From JAUREX01 sp964472135 (GTDB lineage: Bacteria; Pseudomonadota; Alphaproteobacteria; Rhodobacterales; Rhodobacteraceae), in the NCBI GenBank assembly GCA_964472135.1, contig CAYYJB010000062.1, forward strand, positions 1 to 13,336: a stretch of DNA of 13,336 nt, given 5' to 3'. Of this stretch, positions 1 to 7,187 are shown piece after piece. The translations under genes were made by a program, and so were the position numbers. The notes under the pieces are model-generated. The model saw only the letters and a program-made list of their open reading frames with translations, was not told where the DNA came from and did not search any database. How positions within the stretch are numbered: position 1 is the stretch's first letter; each line of letters opens with the position of its first letter.

Positions 1-1246
1 GTTCGGCGTGGCCGACGAAGCCCTCGAGGATGCACAGGCGCGAGCCGTAGGCGCCGATGCGGGCGGCGGCGGCGTCGGTGTCGATGCGCTGATAGCTGTG
101 GGTCTTGAGGAACTTGCCGACCCAGAGCCCGCCGGTATAGCGGCCGGCCTTGCGCGTGGGCAGGGTGTGGTTGGTGCCGATGACCTTGTCGCCGTTCGCG
201 ACATTGGTGCGCGGCCCGAGGAAGAGCGCGCCATAGCTGTGCATCTGCTCAAGATACCACGCGTCGCGGTCGGTCATGACCTGGACATGCTCAAACGCCA
301 TCTCGTTGGCGACGGCGAGCATCTCCTCGTGCGTGTCGCACACGATCACCTCGCCATAGTCGCGCCAACTCGCCGATGCCGTCTCGGCCGTGGGCAGGAT
401 CGCGAGCAGCCGGTCGATCTCGGACAGCGTCGCGAGCGCGAGGCGGCGCGAGTTGGTTATGAGGCAGGCGGGCGAGTTGTAGCCGTGCTCGGCCTGGCCC
501 AGCAGGTCGGTCGCGCAGAGCTCGGCATCGACCGTCTCGTCCGCGATCACCATCGTCTCGGTCGGGCCGGCGAAGAGGTCGATGCCGACGCGGCCATAGA
601 GCTGGCGCTTGGCCTCGGCCACGAAGGCATTGCCGGGGCCTACCAGCATGTGGACGGGCTCGATCGTCTCGGTCCCGAGCGCCATCGCCCCCACCGCCTG
701 GATGCCGCCCAGCACATAGATCTCGTGTGCGCCGCCCAGATGCATCGCCGCCACGATGGCCGGATGCGGCTCGCCCCTGACCGGCGGGGCCGAGGCCACG
801 ATGCGCGGCACGCCCGCCACCGAGGCCGTCAGCACCGACATGTGCGCGCTCGCCACCATGGGGAACTTGCCGCCCGGCACATAGCAGCCGACCGAGCGGA
901 CGGGAATGTTGCGGTGGCCGAGGATCACGCCTGGCTCGGTCTCGATCTCGATGTCGCGCATCGAGGCGCGCTGCGCCTCGGCGAAACGGCGGATCTGCGC
1001 CTGCGCGAAGCGGATGTCCTCCATGTCGCGCGCCGAAACCTTCTGCATCGCCGCAGCGATCTCGGACGGGCCAAGCCGGAACGATGGCGGCGCGTAGCCG
1101 TCGAACTTCAGCGCCAGCGCGCGCACCGCCGCATCGCCCCGCGTCTCGATGTCGGCGAGGATCCCCTCCACCGACGACCGCACCCGCGCATCATCCTCGG
1201 CCCGCTCCGCATCCGGCTTGCCGCGCTTCATGTGCTCGATCGCCAC
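1..1246 (-). CDS. Histidinol dehydrogenase family alcohol dehydrogenase, possibly HpsN-like (3' end cut by window)
   Basis: Zinc- and NAD-dependent dehydrogenase of the HisD family, probably cytosolic; 415 codons are visible and the C-terminal 15-20 residues lie outside the window. The family's zinc and catalytic residues are all in place with HisD-like spacing: Q251 and H254 in GQAEHG, E319-H320 in FEHVQV, D353 in GDKVIGTNH, and H413 in EGFVGH. The GTG start at 1246 is chosen because GGGAGG lies 5-6 bases upstream; an in-frame ATG five codons later lacks such a site. No other his gene is nearby. The tail after NHTLPT (RYTGGLWVGKFLKT) resembles, from memory, the HisD paralogues that oxidise small alcohols, such as HpsN (sulfopropanediol 3-dehydrogenase), rather than biosynthetic HisD. 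The fold is certain. The substrate is inference: an HpsN-like role is plausible, biosynthetic HisD less so, and another polyol is possible. It is transcribed divergently from the FadL-like gene. Confidence 0.87.
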   Translation of the reverse strand, partial: MAIEHMKRGKPDAERAEDDARVRSSVEGILADIETRGDAAVRALALKFDGYAPPSFRLGPSEIAAAMQKVSARDMEDIRFAQAQIRRFAEAQRASMRDIEIETEPGVILGHRNIPVRSVGCYVPGGKFPMVASAHMSVLTASVAGVPRIVASAPPVRGEPHPAIVAAMHLGGAHEIYVLGGIQAVGAMALGTETIEPVHMLVGPGNAFVAEAKRQLYGRVGIDLFAGPTETMVIADETVDAELCATDLLGQAEHGYNSPACLITNSRRLALATLSEIDRLLAILPTAETASASWRDYGEVIVCDTHEEMLAVANEMAFEHVQVMTDRDAWYLEQMHSYGALFLGPRTNVANGDKVIGTNHTLPTRKAGRYTGGLWVGKFLKTHSYQRIDTDAAAARIGAYGSRLCILEGFVGHAE

Positions 1247-1404
1247 GCTGTCCTCCCGCACCTTGACGGCCCTAGCTAGAACGGGCGGCGGCCGAGGGGA
1301 AGGGCGCTCTTGTCCGAGGCGGGATTTCCTGAGTTTTATGTTGCTAGTTCATCGGACTCCGCCCAATCATGTCAGGCGACGTCAATTCAGCGGGGGACGA
1401 ACGG

Positions 1405-2511
1405 ATGAAACATGCAATCATCGCAGGCGTGGTTGCGGCGCTGGCCGCGACATCGGCCGGCGCTGGCGGGCTCGACCGCTCCGGTCAGGGGGTAGGGATC
1501 ATCTTCAAGGAGGGAAACCAGTTCGAGGCGAGCCTCGGGCAGCTCGATTCGACCGTCAAGGGCACCTATGCCGGCGGTGCGCTTTCGTCGGGCGACGTGG
1601 CCCCGAGTTACACCGCCACGAGCTTCAGCCTGCGCGCGCAGATCAACGAGGCGGTGGCGCTCGCGGTGATCGTGGACCAGCCGTTCGGGGCGGATGTCGC
1701 CTATCCGGCGGACGGGACATTCGCGGGCCTTGTCAACACGCGCGCCTCGGTCTCATCCTCGGCGATCACCGCGCTTGGCCGCTACCGGCTCGACGACGGG
1801 TTGAGCGTGCACGGCGGCATCAAGGCACAATCGGCGTTGATGACCGTCGCGATCCCGGGCGGGGGGCTGCTCAACTACACCGGGGCGGGGGCCGAGAACC
1901 AGTCCTACGGTTTTGTCCTCGGCGCGGCCTACGAGATCCCCGACATCGCGCTGCGGGCGTCGGTGACCTATCACTCGGCGGTCGACCATGATTTCGCCAC
2001 GACCGAGAGCTCGATCGCGACGGGCGGGGCGAGCGTGGCCTCGACGACGCGGGTCCGGATGCCGCAGGCCGTCAACCTCGACTTCCAGACCGGGATCAAC
2101 CCCTCGACGCTGCTCACCGCCGGGGTGCGCTGGGCCGACTGGACCTCGACGCGCATCGCGCCCAACCACTACACGAACACCCTCGGCCGCGGCGCGCTGC
2201 AGGATTACGACAGCGATGTCTACACCCTCTCGGTCGGGCTGGGGCGGCGGATCAGCGAGAGCCTCGCGGTTTCCGCGAGCGTCTCCTACGAGGACAAGAA
2301 GGGCGGCGTGACGGGCAACCTCGCGCCGACCGACGGCTACACGAGCCTTGCGCTCGGCGCGTCCTATCGGATGGAGGCGGTCGAGATCTCGGGCGGGCTG
2401 CGCTATGTCGCGATCGGCAATGCAACCTCGAGCGGCGGCGGCGGCTTTCAGGGCACCTTCAGCGGCAATTCCGCGATCGGGCTGGGCGTCAGGGTCGGCG
2501 TGTCCTTCTGA
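1405..2511 (+). CDS. FadL/TodX family outer membrane transport protein
   Basis: Predicted outer membrane beta-barrel of 368 residues, the family that passes long-chain fatty acids or other hydrophobic compounds through the outer membrane. The N-terminus is a signal peptide (MKHAIIAGVVAALAATSAGA, cleavage near residue 20). The mature part starts with GGLDRSGQGVGIIFKEGN, typical of alphaproteobacterial FadL-like proteins. Alternating polar and hydrophobic strands continue to a C-terminal phenylalanine (GLGVRVGVSF), the usual signal for barrel assembly. The length fits the shorter alphaproteobacterial branch; E. coli FadL is longer. The ATG at 1405 is preferred over an in-frame ATG 12 codons upstream because it follows GGGGGACGAACGG and places the signal peptide exactly at the N-terminus. 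It sits alone between a divergent dehydrogenase and a strong hairpin, so it is probably a single-gene transcript. The ligand cannot be told from sequence. Confidence 0.88.
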   Translation: MKHAIIAGVVAALAATSAGAGGLDRSGQGVGIIFKEGNQFEASLGQLDSTVKGTYAGGALSSGDVAPSYTATSFSLRAQINEAVALAVIVDQPFGADVAYPADGTFAGLVNTRASVSSSAITALGRYRLDDGLSVHGGIKAQSALMTVAIPGGGLLNYTGAGAENQSYGFVLGAAYEIPDIALRASVTYHSAVDHDFATTESSIATGGASVASTTRVRMPQAVNLDFQTGINPSTLLTAGVRWADWTSTRIAPNHYTNTLGRGALQDYDSDVYTLSVGLGRRISESLAVSASVSYEDKKGGVTGNLAPTDGYTSLALGASYRMEAVEISGGLRYVAIGNATSSGGGGFQGTFSGNSAIGLGVRVGVSF

Positions 2512-2516
2512 TCGAA

Positions 2517-2547
2517 GGCCCGGCCGGCACTGGTCACCGGCCGGGCC
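2517..2547 (+). terminator. GC-rich hairpin after the FadL-like gene
   Basis: A perfect 11-bp inverted repeat (GGCCCGGCCGG and CCGGCCGGGCC) with a 9-base loop begins 5 bases after the stop codon of the outer membrane protein gene. There is no T-run after the stem, so it is not a canonical intrinsic terminator. Such strong hairpins right behind a stop are common as terminators or mRNA 3'-end protectors in GC-rich alphaproteobacteria. Confidence 0.65.
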
Positions 2548-2740
2548 CTGCTGCAACCCAAGGTGGTCTATTCGGACGCGCGCGACCGCGGAGGTGGTGC
2601 GCGGCAGCGACATGTCATTTTTTTCGCTCATGGCGTGTAACGATCGCGTCGAGATGAACGAATAACCAAAGATTAACGCTTTTGCCGGAAAGAGTCTGGT
2701 CGCGTGTTGATTGAGTCGCTGGATGGAGTCGGGAAATCCT

Positions 2741-2768
2741 TTGACGAATCATCAATATAATTTATTAT
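2741..2768 (+). promoter_or_regulatory. Sigma-70-like promoter in an AT-rich island
   Basis: TTGACG at 2741-2746 and TATTAT at 2763-2768 are separated by 16 bases, close to the ideal spacing for a housekeeping promoter. Another match, TATAAT, lies at 2756-2761 but is too near that -35 box. The stretch 2741-2780 holds only 7 G/C in 40 bases, in sharp contrast to the GC-rich surroundings. Transcription would start near 2775, just ahead of a GGAG ribosome site at 2780-2783. Position and spacing are seen; activity is inference. Confidence 0.5.
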
Positions 2769-2791
2769 TCAAATTTTATGGAGTTGCCGTC

Positions 2792-3325
2792 TTGCCCTTG
2801 AAACCTTCGATTTTCGGTTCGCTGGAGTTGATTCGTTCGGTCGCACGCGACCCCGGGCGGTTGCCCATGCCCGCCGATGATCAATTCTATCCCCGCCGCG
2901 TGATGGTTGTCGAGCCGGCGCGCATGCGCCCGTCGTGGGACACGACCGAGCGCGGCGTCCAGCGCGATTTTGGCGGGCCGTCGCAGACCTGTCGCGGCAC
3001 GCCGGGCGCAACTCTGTGGCTGTTCCAGCTCGATCGGCCCGAGGTGCCGTGGCTCGCCGACATCTGGTTGCAGCACGGGTATCAGCGGCCGCTCTCGCGC
3101 GTGCGCACGGCCGTGGCCGAGCCGCTGTCCGGCCCCTTTGAATGGCGCTATCGCGATGTAAGGCCGGGCGAGGCGGTCCGGCTCGTGACCGTCGACACCC
3201 TGGTGGCGGAAACCGTCGCGCCGGCCCTGGAAATAGAATTTGAAACACCCGAAGGCCGCTCTGCGCGTCTCGAGATCGGCGCGACCGCGTGGGACGCCTT
3301 CCCGGTCATCCTGTTGCAGGGCTGA
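2792..3325 (+). CDS. Hypothetical protein, 177 residues
   Basis: I do not recognise this protein. From the chosen start it has 177 residues, no signal peptide, no membrane segment and a single cysteine (QTCRG). The second half looks rich in beta strands (FEWRYRDVRPGEAVRLVTVD, then ALEIEFETPEGRSARLEIGA), suggesting a small soluble beta domain. The start is uncertain. The frame is open back to a TTG at 2711 and an ATG at 2723, but both lie upstream of the probable promoter and the codons there are AT-rich, unlike the rest. The TTG at 2792 has GGAG 8 bases upstream and fits the predicted transcript. An ATG at 2867 would give 152 residues. Third-position G/C bias after about 2820 supports real coding. 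It stands alone between the FadL-like gene and the oxidoreductase, with no visible functional link to either. Confidence 0.55.
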   Translation: MPLKPSIFGSLELIRSVARDPGRLPMPADDQFYPRRVMVVEPARMRPSWDTTERGVQRDFGGPSQTCRGTPGATLWLFQLDRPEVPWLADIWLQHGYQRPLSRVRTAVAEPLSGPFEWRYRDVRPGEAVRLVTVDTLVAETVAPALEIEFETPEGRSARLEIGATAWDAFPVILLQG

Positions 3326-3415
3326 CCCGGCGCCCGTCGGGCCCGCCGCCGTCATGGCTGGCCGATCCCGCCTGACCATCGGATCCTGTCCGGCGGCGCG
3401 GGATGGGTATTGCAT

Positions 3416-3437
3416 CTTGATGGCAGGCACTTGATGC
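3416..3437 (+). repeat. Tandem CTTGATG repeat before the oxidoreductase gene
   Basis: CTTGATG occurs at 3416-3422 and again at 3430-3436, a 14-base period, with the similar followers GCAGGCA and CTGGCA. GCATC at 3412-3416 and GATGC at 3433-3437 also form an inverted pair. The repeat sits 30-50 bases before the start codon of the oxidoreductase/GntR operon, so it could be a regulator-binding site. The repeats are seen directly; the role is inference. Confidence 0.35.
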
Positions 3438-3468
3438 TGGCACCGACCAATTTCCAGGGCGGAACCAC

Positions 3469-6432
3469 TTGACGGCCATGCACAATCGGGCGACCGGCGC
3501 CAGAGTACGCCCGAACGACCCCGATGACAGGGCCGCGCAGGACCTGGCGCGGCGCCTCGCGCGCGAGACGCGCGGCGGGGCGGCCGCCGATCCGTTCACG
3601 CGCGGGCGCTATGCGACGGATGCCTCGATCTATCAGATCATGCCGCTCGCGGTGGCGTTCCCGCGCGATGCCGACGATGTGGCGGCGGCGCTGGCGGTCG
3701 CGCGCGAAGAGGGCGTGCCGGTGATCGCGCGGGGGGGCGGCACCTCGCAGAACGGGCAGCCGATCGGGGCGGGGCTGATCCTCGATTTCAGCCGCCATTT
3801 CAACGCGATCGGCGAGATCGACCCGGAGGCGCTGCGCGTCGCGGTGGCGCCCGGCGCGGTGCTCGAGCGGGTCAACGCCAAGGCGCGCGCGCAGGGCCTG
3901 TTCTTTCCGGTCGAACCCTCGACCGCGAGCCGCTGCACCATCGGGGGGATGGCGGGCAACAATTCCTGCGGCGCGCGCTCGCTGGCCTATGGCAAGATGG
4001 TCGACAACGTCCACGCGATCCGCGCGCTTGCGGCCGACGGCGGCGCGCTTTGCTTCGGGCCGGGGGCGGGGCCCGAGGTGGCGTCCGGGCCGCTCATCGG
4101 CCGGATGCTCGCGCTGGCCGAGGCCGAGCGGGCCGAGATCGCGGCGCGCTTTCCCAGGGTGCAGCGGCGGGTGGGGGGCTACAACCTCGACAGCATGATC
4201 GTGCCGCGCCCGAACCCCGCGCATCTGCTGGTGGGCTCGGAGGGGACGCTCGCGATCACGACCGGGATCGACCTCAGGCTCGCGCGGCTGCCGGCGCATC
4301 GGGTGATGGGGGTGTGCCATTTCCCGAGCTTTCGCGCCGCGATGGAGACGACGCGCCATCTGGTGGCCCTCGGGCCGACGGCGGTCGAGCTTGTCGACAA
4401 CAACGTGCTGACGCTCGGGGCCGATATCGCGATGTTCTCGGCCACGCTCGGGCGCATCACGCGCGGGCGGCCCGATTGCCTGCTGCTGGTCGAATTCGCG
4501 GGCCCCGACGAGGGCGCACTACGTGCCAATCTGCACCGCCTGGATCAGTGCATGGCCGATCACGGCTTCGCGGGTTGCGTGGTCGAGATCCTTCCCCCCG
4601 CCCTCCAGCGCGAGGTCTGGGACATGCGCGAGGCGTGCCTCAACATCATGATGTCGGCCACGGGCGACGCCAAGCCCGTGAGCTTCATCGAGGATTGCGC
4701 CGTCCCGCTCGAGCATCTGGCCGACTATACCGACGCGATCACCGATCTGTTCGCGCGCCACGGCACGCGGGGGACGTGGTATGCGCACGCCTCGGTCGGC
4801 TGCCTGCATGTGCGCCCGATCCTCAACATGAAGGAGGCGGGCGGCGTGGCCGCCATGCGCGCCATCGCCGAAGAGGCCTGCGACCTCGTGCGCCGCTTCA
4901 AGGGCTCGCATTCGGGCGAGCATGGCGACGGCATCTCGCGCTCGGAGTTCCACGAGGCGATGTTCGGACCGCGCCTCGTGCGGGCCTTCGAGGCGGTCAA
5001 GGACGCCTTCGACCCGGGCGGGATGCTCAACCCCGGCAAGATCGTGCGCCCCTACCGCATGGACGACCGCAGCCTGATGCGCTTCGCCCCCGGTTACGCG
5101 GCGCGCCTGCCCGGGCCCGAGGCGCTCGACTGGGCCGAGCGCGGCGGCTTTCCGGGCGCGGTCGAGATGTGCAACAACAACGGCACCTGCCGCAAGCTGG
5201 TGGGCGGGGGCATGTGCCCGAGCTATCGCGCGACGGGCGACGAGGCGCATCTGACGCGCGGTCGGGCCAATGCGCTGCGGCTCGCGCTGTCGGGCCAGCT
5301 CGGCCCCGACGCCTTCACCTCGGCCGGGATGAAGGGCGCGATGTCGCTCTGCGTGGGCTGCAAGGCGTGCCGGCACGAATGCCCGACGGGCGTCGACATG
5401 GCGCGGATGAAGACCGAGTTCCTGCACCATTACCACGCCCGCCACGGCCTGCCCCTGCGCGAGCGTCTGGTGGCCTTTCTGCCGCGCTATGCGCCCATCG
5501 CGGCGCGGCTGCGGTGGCTTGTGAACCTGCGCGACCGCGTGCCGGGGCTCGCGGCGCTGTCGGAACGGATCACGGGCCTTGCGGCGGGTCGCGCCCTGCC
5601 CGTCTGGCGCGCGCCCTGGGCCGAGGACGGGCCCCCCGCCCGGCCCGAGGATGTGGCGGGCGACGGGCGCGACCTCATCCTCTTTGCCGACACCTTCAAC
5701 CGCCATTTCGAGCCCGGCAACCTTGACGCGGCGGCGCGCGTGCTGGGGGCGGCGGGCTATCGGCTGCACCGCGCGCCGGTCGCGGGCCGGCCGCTCTGCT
5801 GCGGTCGGACCTTCCTAGCGGCCGGTCTGGTGGAGGAGGCGCGCACCGAGGCGCGCCGCACGATCGCGGCGCTCGGCCCGCTGGTCGCGCGCGGCGCGCG
5901 CGTCGTCGGGCTCGAGCCCTCGTGCCTGCTGACCTTCCGCGACGAGATGCAGGCGCTCGGGCTCGGCGCGGAGGCCGCGCAACTCGGCCGGGCGAGCTTC
6001 CTCTTCGAAGAGGTTCTGGCGGCCGATCTCGAGGCGGGGCGCGTCGCCCTGCCCCTTGCCGATCAGGGCGGGCGCATCGCCCATGTCCACGGGCACTGCC
6101 ACCAGAAGGCGCTCGGGGCCTTCGCGCCGGTGCCCGCGCTCCTGTCGCGCTTGCCGGGCCTCAAGGTGCGGGTGATCGAGAGCGCCTGCTGCGGCATGGC
6201 CGGCGCCTTCGGCCATCAGGCCGAAACCCTGAACGCCAGCCGCGCCATGGGCGAACTCGCGCTCCTGCCCGCGGTGCGCGCGGCCGGCGATGACGACCTC
6301 ATCGTCGCGGACGGCACCTCGTGCCGCAAGCAGATCGACGACGGCACGGGCCGGCACGCCCTGCATGTGGCCGTGGTGCTCGAGGCGGCGCTCGGGCGCG
6401 GCGGGCAGGCCCCGGCACAGGTGGCACGATGA
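3469..6432 (+). CDS. FAD-binding and Fe-S oxidoreductase (YdiJ-like, D-2-hydroxy acid dehydrogenase type)
   Basis: Large flavin and iron-sulfur dehydrogenase of 987 residues, with the fused architecture of E. coli YdiJ (about 1018 residues, a D-2-hydroxyglutarate dehydrogenase). In order: a PCMH-type FAD domain (VIARGGGTSQNGQ at 85-97, EPSTASRC at 149-156, NNSCGA at 165-170, GSEGTLAI at 256-263), an FAD-oxidase C-terminal domain (SGEHGDG at 482-488), a ferredoxin-like part with C568, C574, C583 and then CxxCxxCxxxCP at C628, C631, C634 and C638, and a cysteine-rich CCG domain (CCG at 777, GHCHQK at 876-880, CCG at 907). It probably oxidises a D-2-hydroxy acid and passes electrons to the quinone pool or another acceptor. 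The TTG start follows AGGGCGG by 6 bases; the ATG at 3478 is the alternative, 3 codons in. The stop overlaps the GntR gene by ATGA, so the two are co-translated. The exact substrate is unknown; D-lactate, D-2-hydroxyglutarate or a sugar-derived acid are all possible. Confidence 0.87.
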   Translation: MTAMHNRATGARVRPNDPDDRAAQDLARRLARETRGGAAADPFTRGRYATDASIYQIMPLAVAFPRDADDVAAALAVAREEGVPVIARGGGTSQNGQPIGAGLILDFSRHFNAIGEIDPEALRVAVAPGAVLERVNAKARAQGLFFPVEPSTASRCTIGGMAGNNSCGARSLAYGKMVDNVHAIRALAADGGALCFGPGAGPEVASGPLIGRMLALAEAERAEIAARFPRVQRRVGGYNLDSMIVPRPNPAHLLVGSEGTLAITTGIDLRLARLPAHRVMGVCHFPSFRAAMETTRHLVALGPTAVELVDNNVLTLGADIAMFSATLGRITRGRPDCLLLVEFAGPDEGALRANLHRLDQCMADHGFAGCVVEILPPALQREVWDMREACLNIMMSATGDAKPVSFIEDCAVPLEHLADYTDAITDLFARHGTRGTWYAHASVGCLHVRPILNMKEAGGVAAMRAIAEEACDLVRRFKGSHSGEHGDGISRSEFHEAMFGPRLVRAFEAVKDAFDPGGMLNPGKIVRPYRMDDRSLMRFAPGYAARLPGPEALDWAERGGFPGAVEMCNNNGTCRKLVGGGMCPSYRATGDEAHLTRGRANALRLALSGQLGPDAFTSAGMKGAMSLCVGCKACRHECPTGVDMARMKTEFLHHYHARHGLPLRERLVAFLPRYAPIAARLRWLVNLRDRVPGLAALSERITGLAAGRALPVWRAPWAEDGPPARPEDVAGDGRDLILFADTFNRHFEPGNLDAAARVLGAAGYRLHRAPVAGRPLCCGRTFLAAGLVEEARTEARRTIAALGPLVARGARVVGLEPSCLLTFRDEMQALGLGAEAAQLGRASFLFEEVLAADLEAGRVALPLADQGGRIAHVHGHCHQKALGAFAPVPALLSRLPGLKVRVIESACCGMAGAFGHQAETLNASRAMGELALLPAVRAAGDDDLIVADGTSCRKQIDDGTGRHALHVAVVLEAALGRGGQAPAQVAR

Positions 6433-7187
6433 CCGAGCACCCCCCCGCCATCCGGCCGATCCAGCGCAGCTATCTGCACGACGACGTTGCGCGCGCCATC
6501 CGCAGCCTGATCCAGTCGGGCGAGCTGAAACCGGGCGAGCGGATCCACGAGGGCGCGCTGGCGGACCGCTTCGGCATCTCGCGCACCCCGCTTCGCGAGG
6601 CGATCAAGATCCTCGCGACCGAGGGATTGCTCGAACTCTTGCCCAACCGCGGCGCGCGCGTCGTCGTCATCGCCGAGGCCGAGATCGAGGAGATGCTCGA
6701 GGTCATCGCCGGGCTCGAGGCGACCGCCGGGGAACTTGCCTGCCAGCGCATCGCCCCCGGGGCGCTCGGCACGATCCGCGCCCTGCACGAGGCGATGGTG
6801 TGCGCCCATGAGGCGGGCGATGTCGCGGGCTATCTCGACCGGAACCGGGCCATCCACGAAGGGATCGTGGCGGCCGCGGGCAACGCGACGCTGGCGGCCG
6901 TCTACAATAGCCTCTCGGGCCGGGTGCAGCGGGCGCGCTATGTGGCGCGCAGGAACGAGGCGGAGCGGGTCCTCTCGATCGCCGATCACGAGCGGATGGT
7001 CGCCTTCCTTCAGGCGCGCGACGGGCCGGGGCTCGGCGCGCTCCTGCGCGCGCATGTGCTCGCCCGAAAGGCCGTGATCGTCGCAACCTTCGCGGTCAGC
7101 TGGCCGCCCCCTCCCGCCCCTCCGCCCGCCGCCGCAGCGCGAACCCGCGACGGCCGAGCGCGCTCAGCCCCACGGCGGCGAGGATGA
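6429..7187 (+). CDS. GntR family transcriptional regulator, FCD (FadR) subfamily
   Basis: DNA-binding repressor or activator of 252 residues that probably responds to a carboxylate. The N-terminal winged helix (residues about 13-80) contains the family signature around RFGISRTPLREAIKILATEG. The all-helical FCD ligand domain follows, with the expected acidic and histidine metal-site residues in LDRNRAIHEGI and IADHERM and a late histidine in LLRAHVLARK. The ATG at 6429 overlaps the stop of the oxidoreductase by ATGA, so the regulator is made with the enzyme it probably controls. The FCD domain should end near residue 220; the final 30 or so residues (from SWPPPPAPPP) are low-complexity, rich in proline, alanine and arginine, and are read from the antisense of the convergent permease gene. 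That tail may be an accidental extension after loss of a stop codon. Family is certain; target genes are inference. Confidence 0.88.
   Translation: MTEHPPAIRPIQRSYLHDDVARAIRSLIQSGELKPGERIHEGALADRFGISRTPLREAIKILATEGLLELLPNRGARVVVIAEAEIEEMLEVIAGLEATAGELACQRIAPGALGTIRALHEAMVCAHEAGDVAGYLDRNRAIHEGIVAAAGNATLAAVYNSLSGRVQRARYVARRNEAERVLSIADHERMVAFLQARDGPGLGALLRAHVLARKAVIVATFAVSWPPPPAPPPAAAARTRDGRARSAPRRRG

Noticed and set aside
8..1279. 423-codon open frame on the plus strand over the dehydrogenase gene
   Set aside because: It is the antisense of the HisD-family gene. The product is a low-complexity mix of R, A, H and D with no domain, while the minus strand shows all HisD active-site motifs.
1247..1404. 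Divergent promoters between the dehydrogenase and FadL-like genes
   Set aside because: Both genes need promoters here, but I found no -35/-10 pair with acceptable spacing; isolated TTGACG matches on each strand lack a -10 partner.
2711..2791. N-terminal extension of the hypothetical protein from TTG 2711 or ATG 2723
   Set aside because: It would cross the probable promoter and is AT-rich with codons unlike the rest of the gene. The possibility is kept open in the gene entry.
3332..3342. Short hairpin GCCC-GTC-GGGC after the hypothetical gene
   Set aside because: Only 4 bp of stem with a 3-base loop and no T-run; expected by chance at this GC content.
4050..5726. 558-codon open frame in another frame of the oxidoreductase gene
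   Set aside because: A shadow frame in GC-rich DNA. The FAD and Fe-S motifs all lie in the 3469-6432 frame without interruption.
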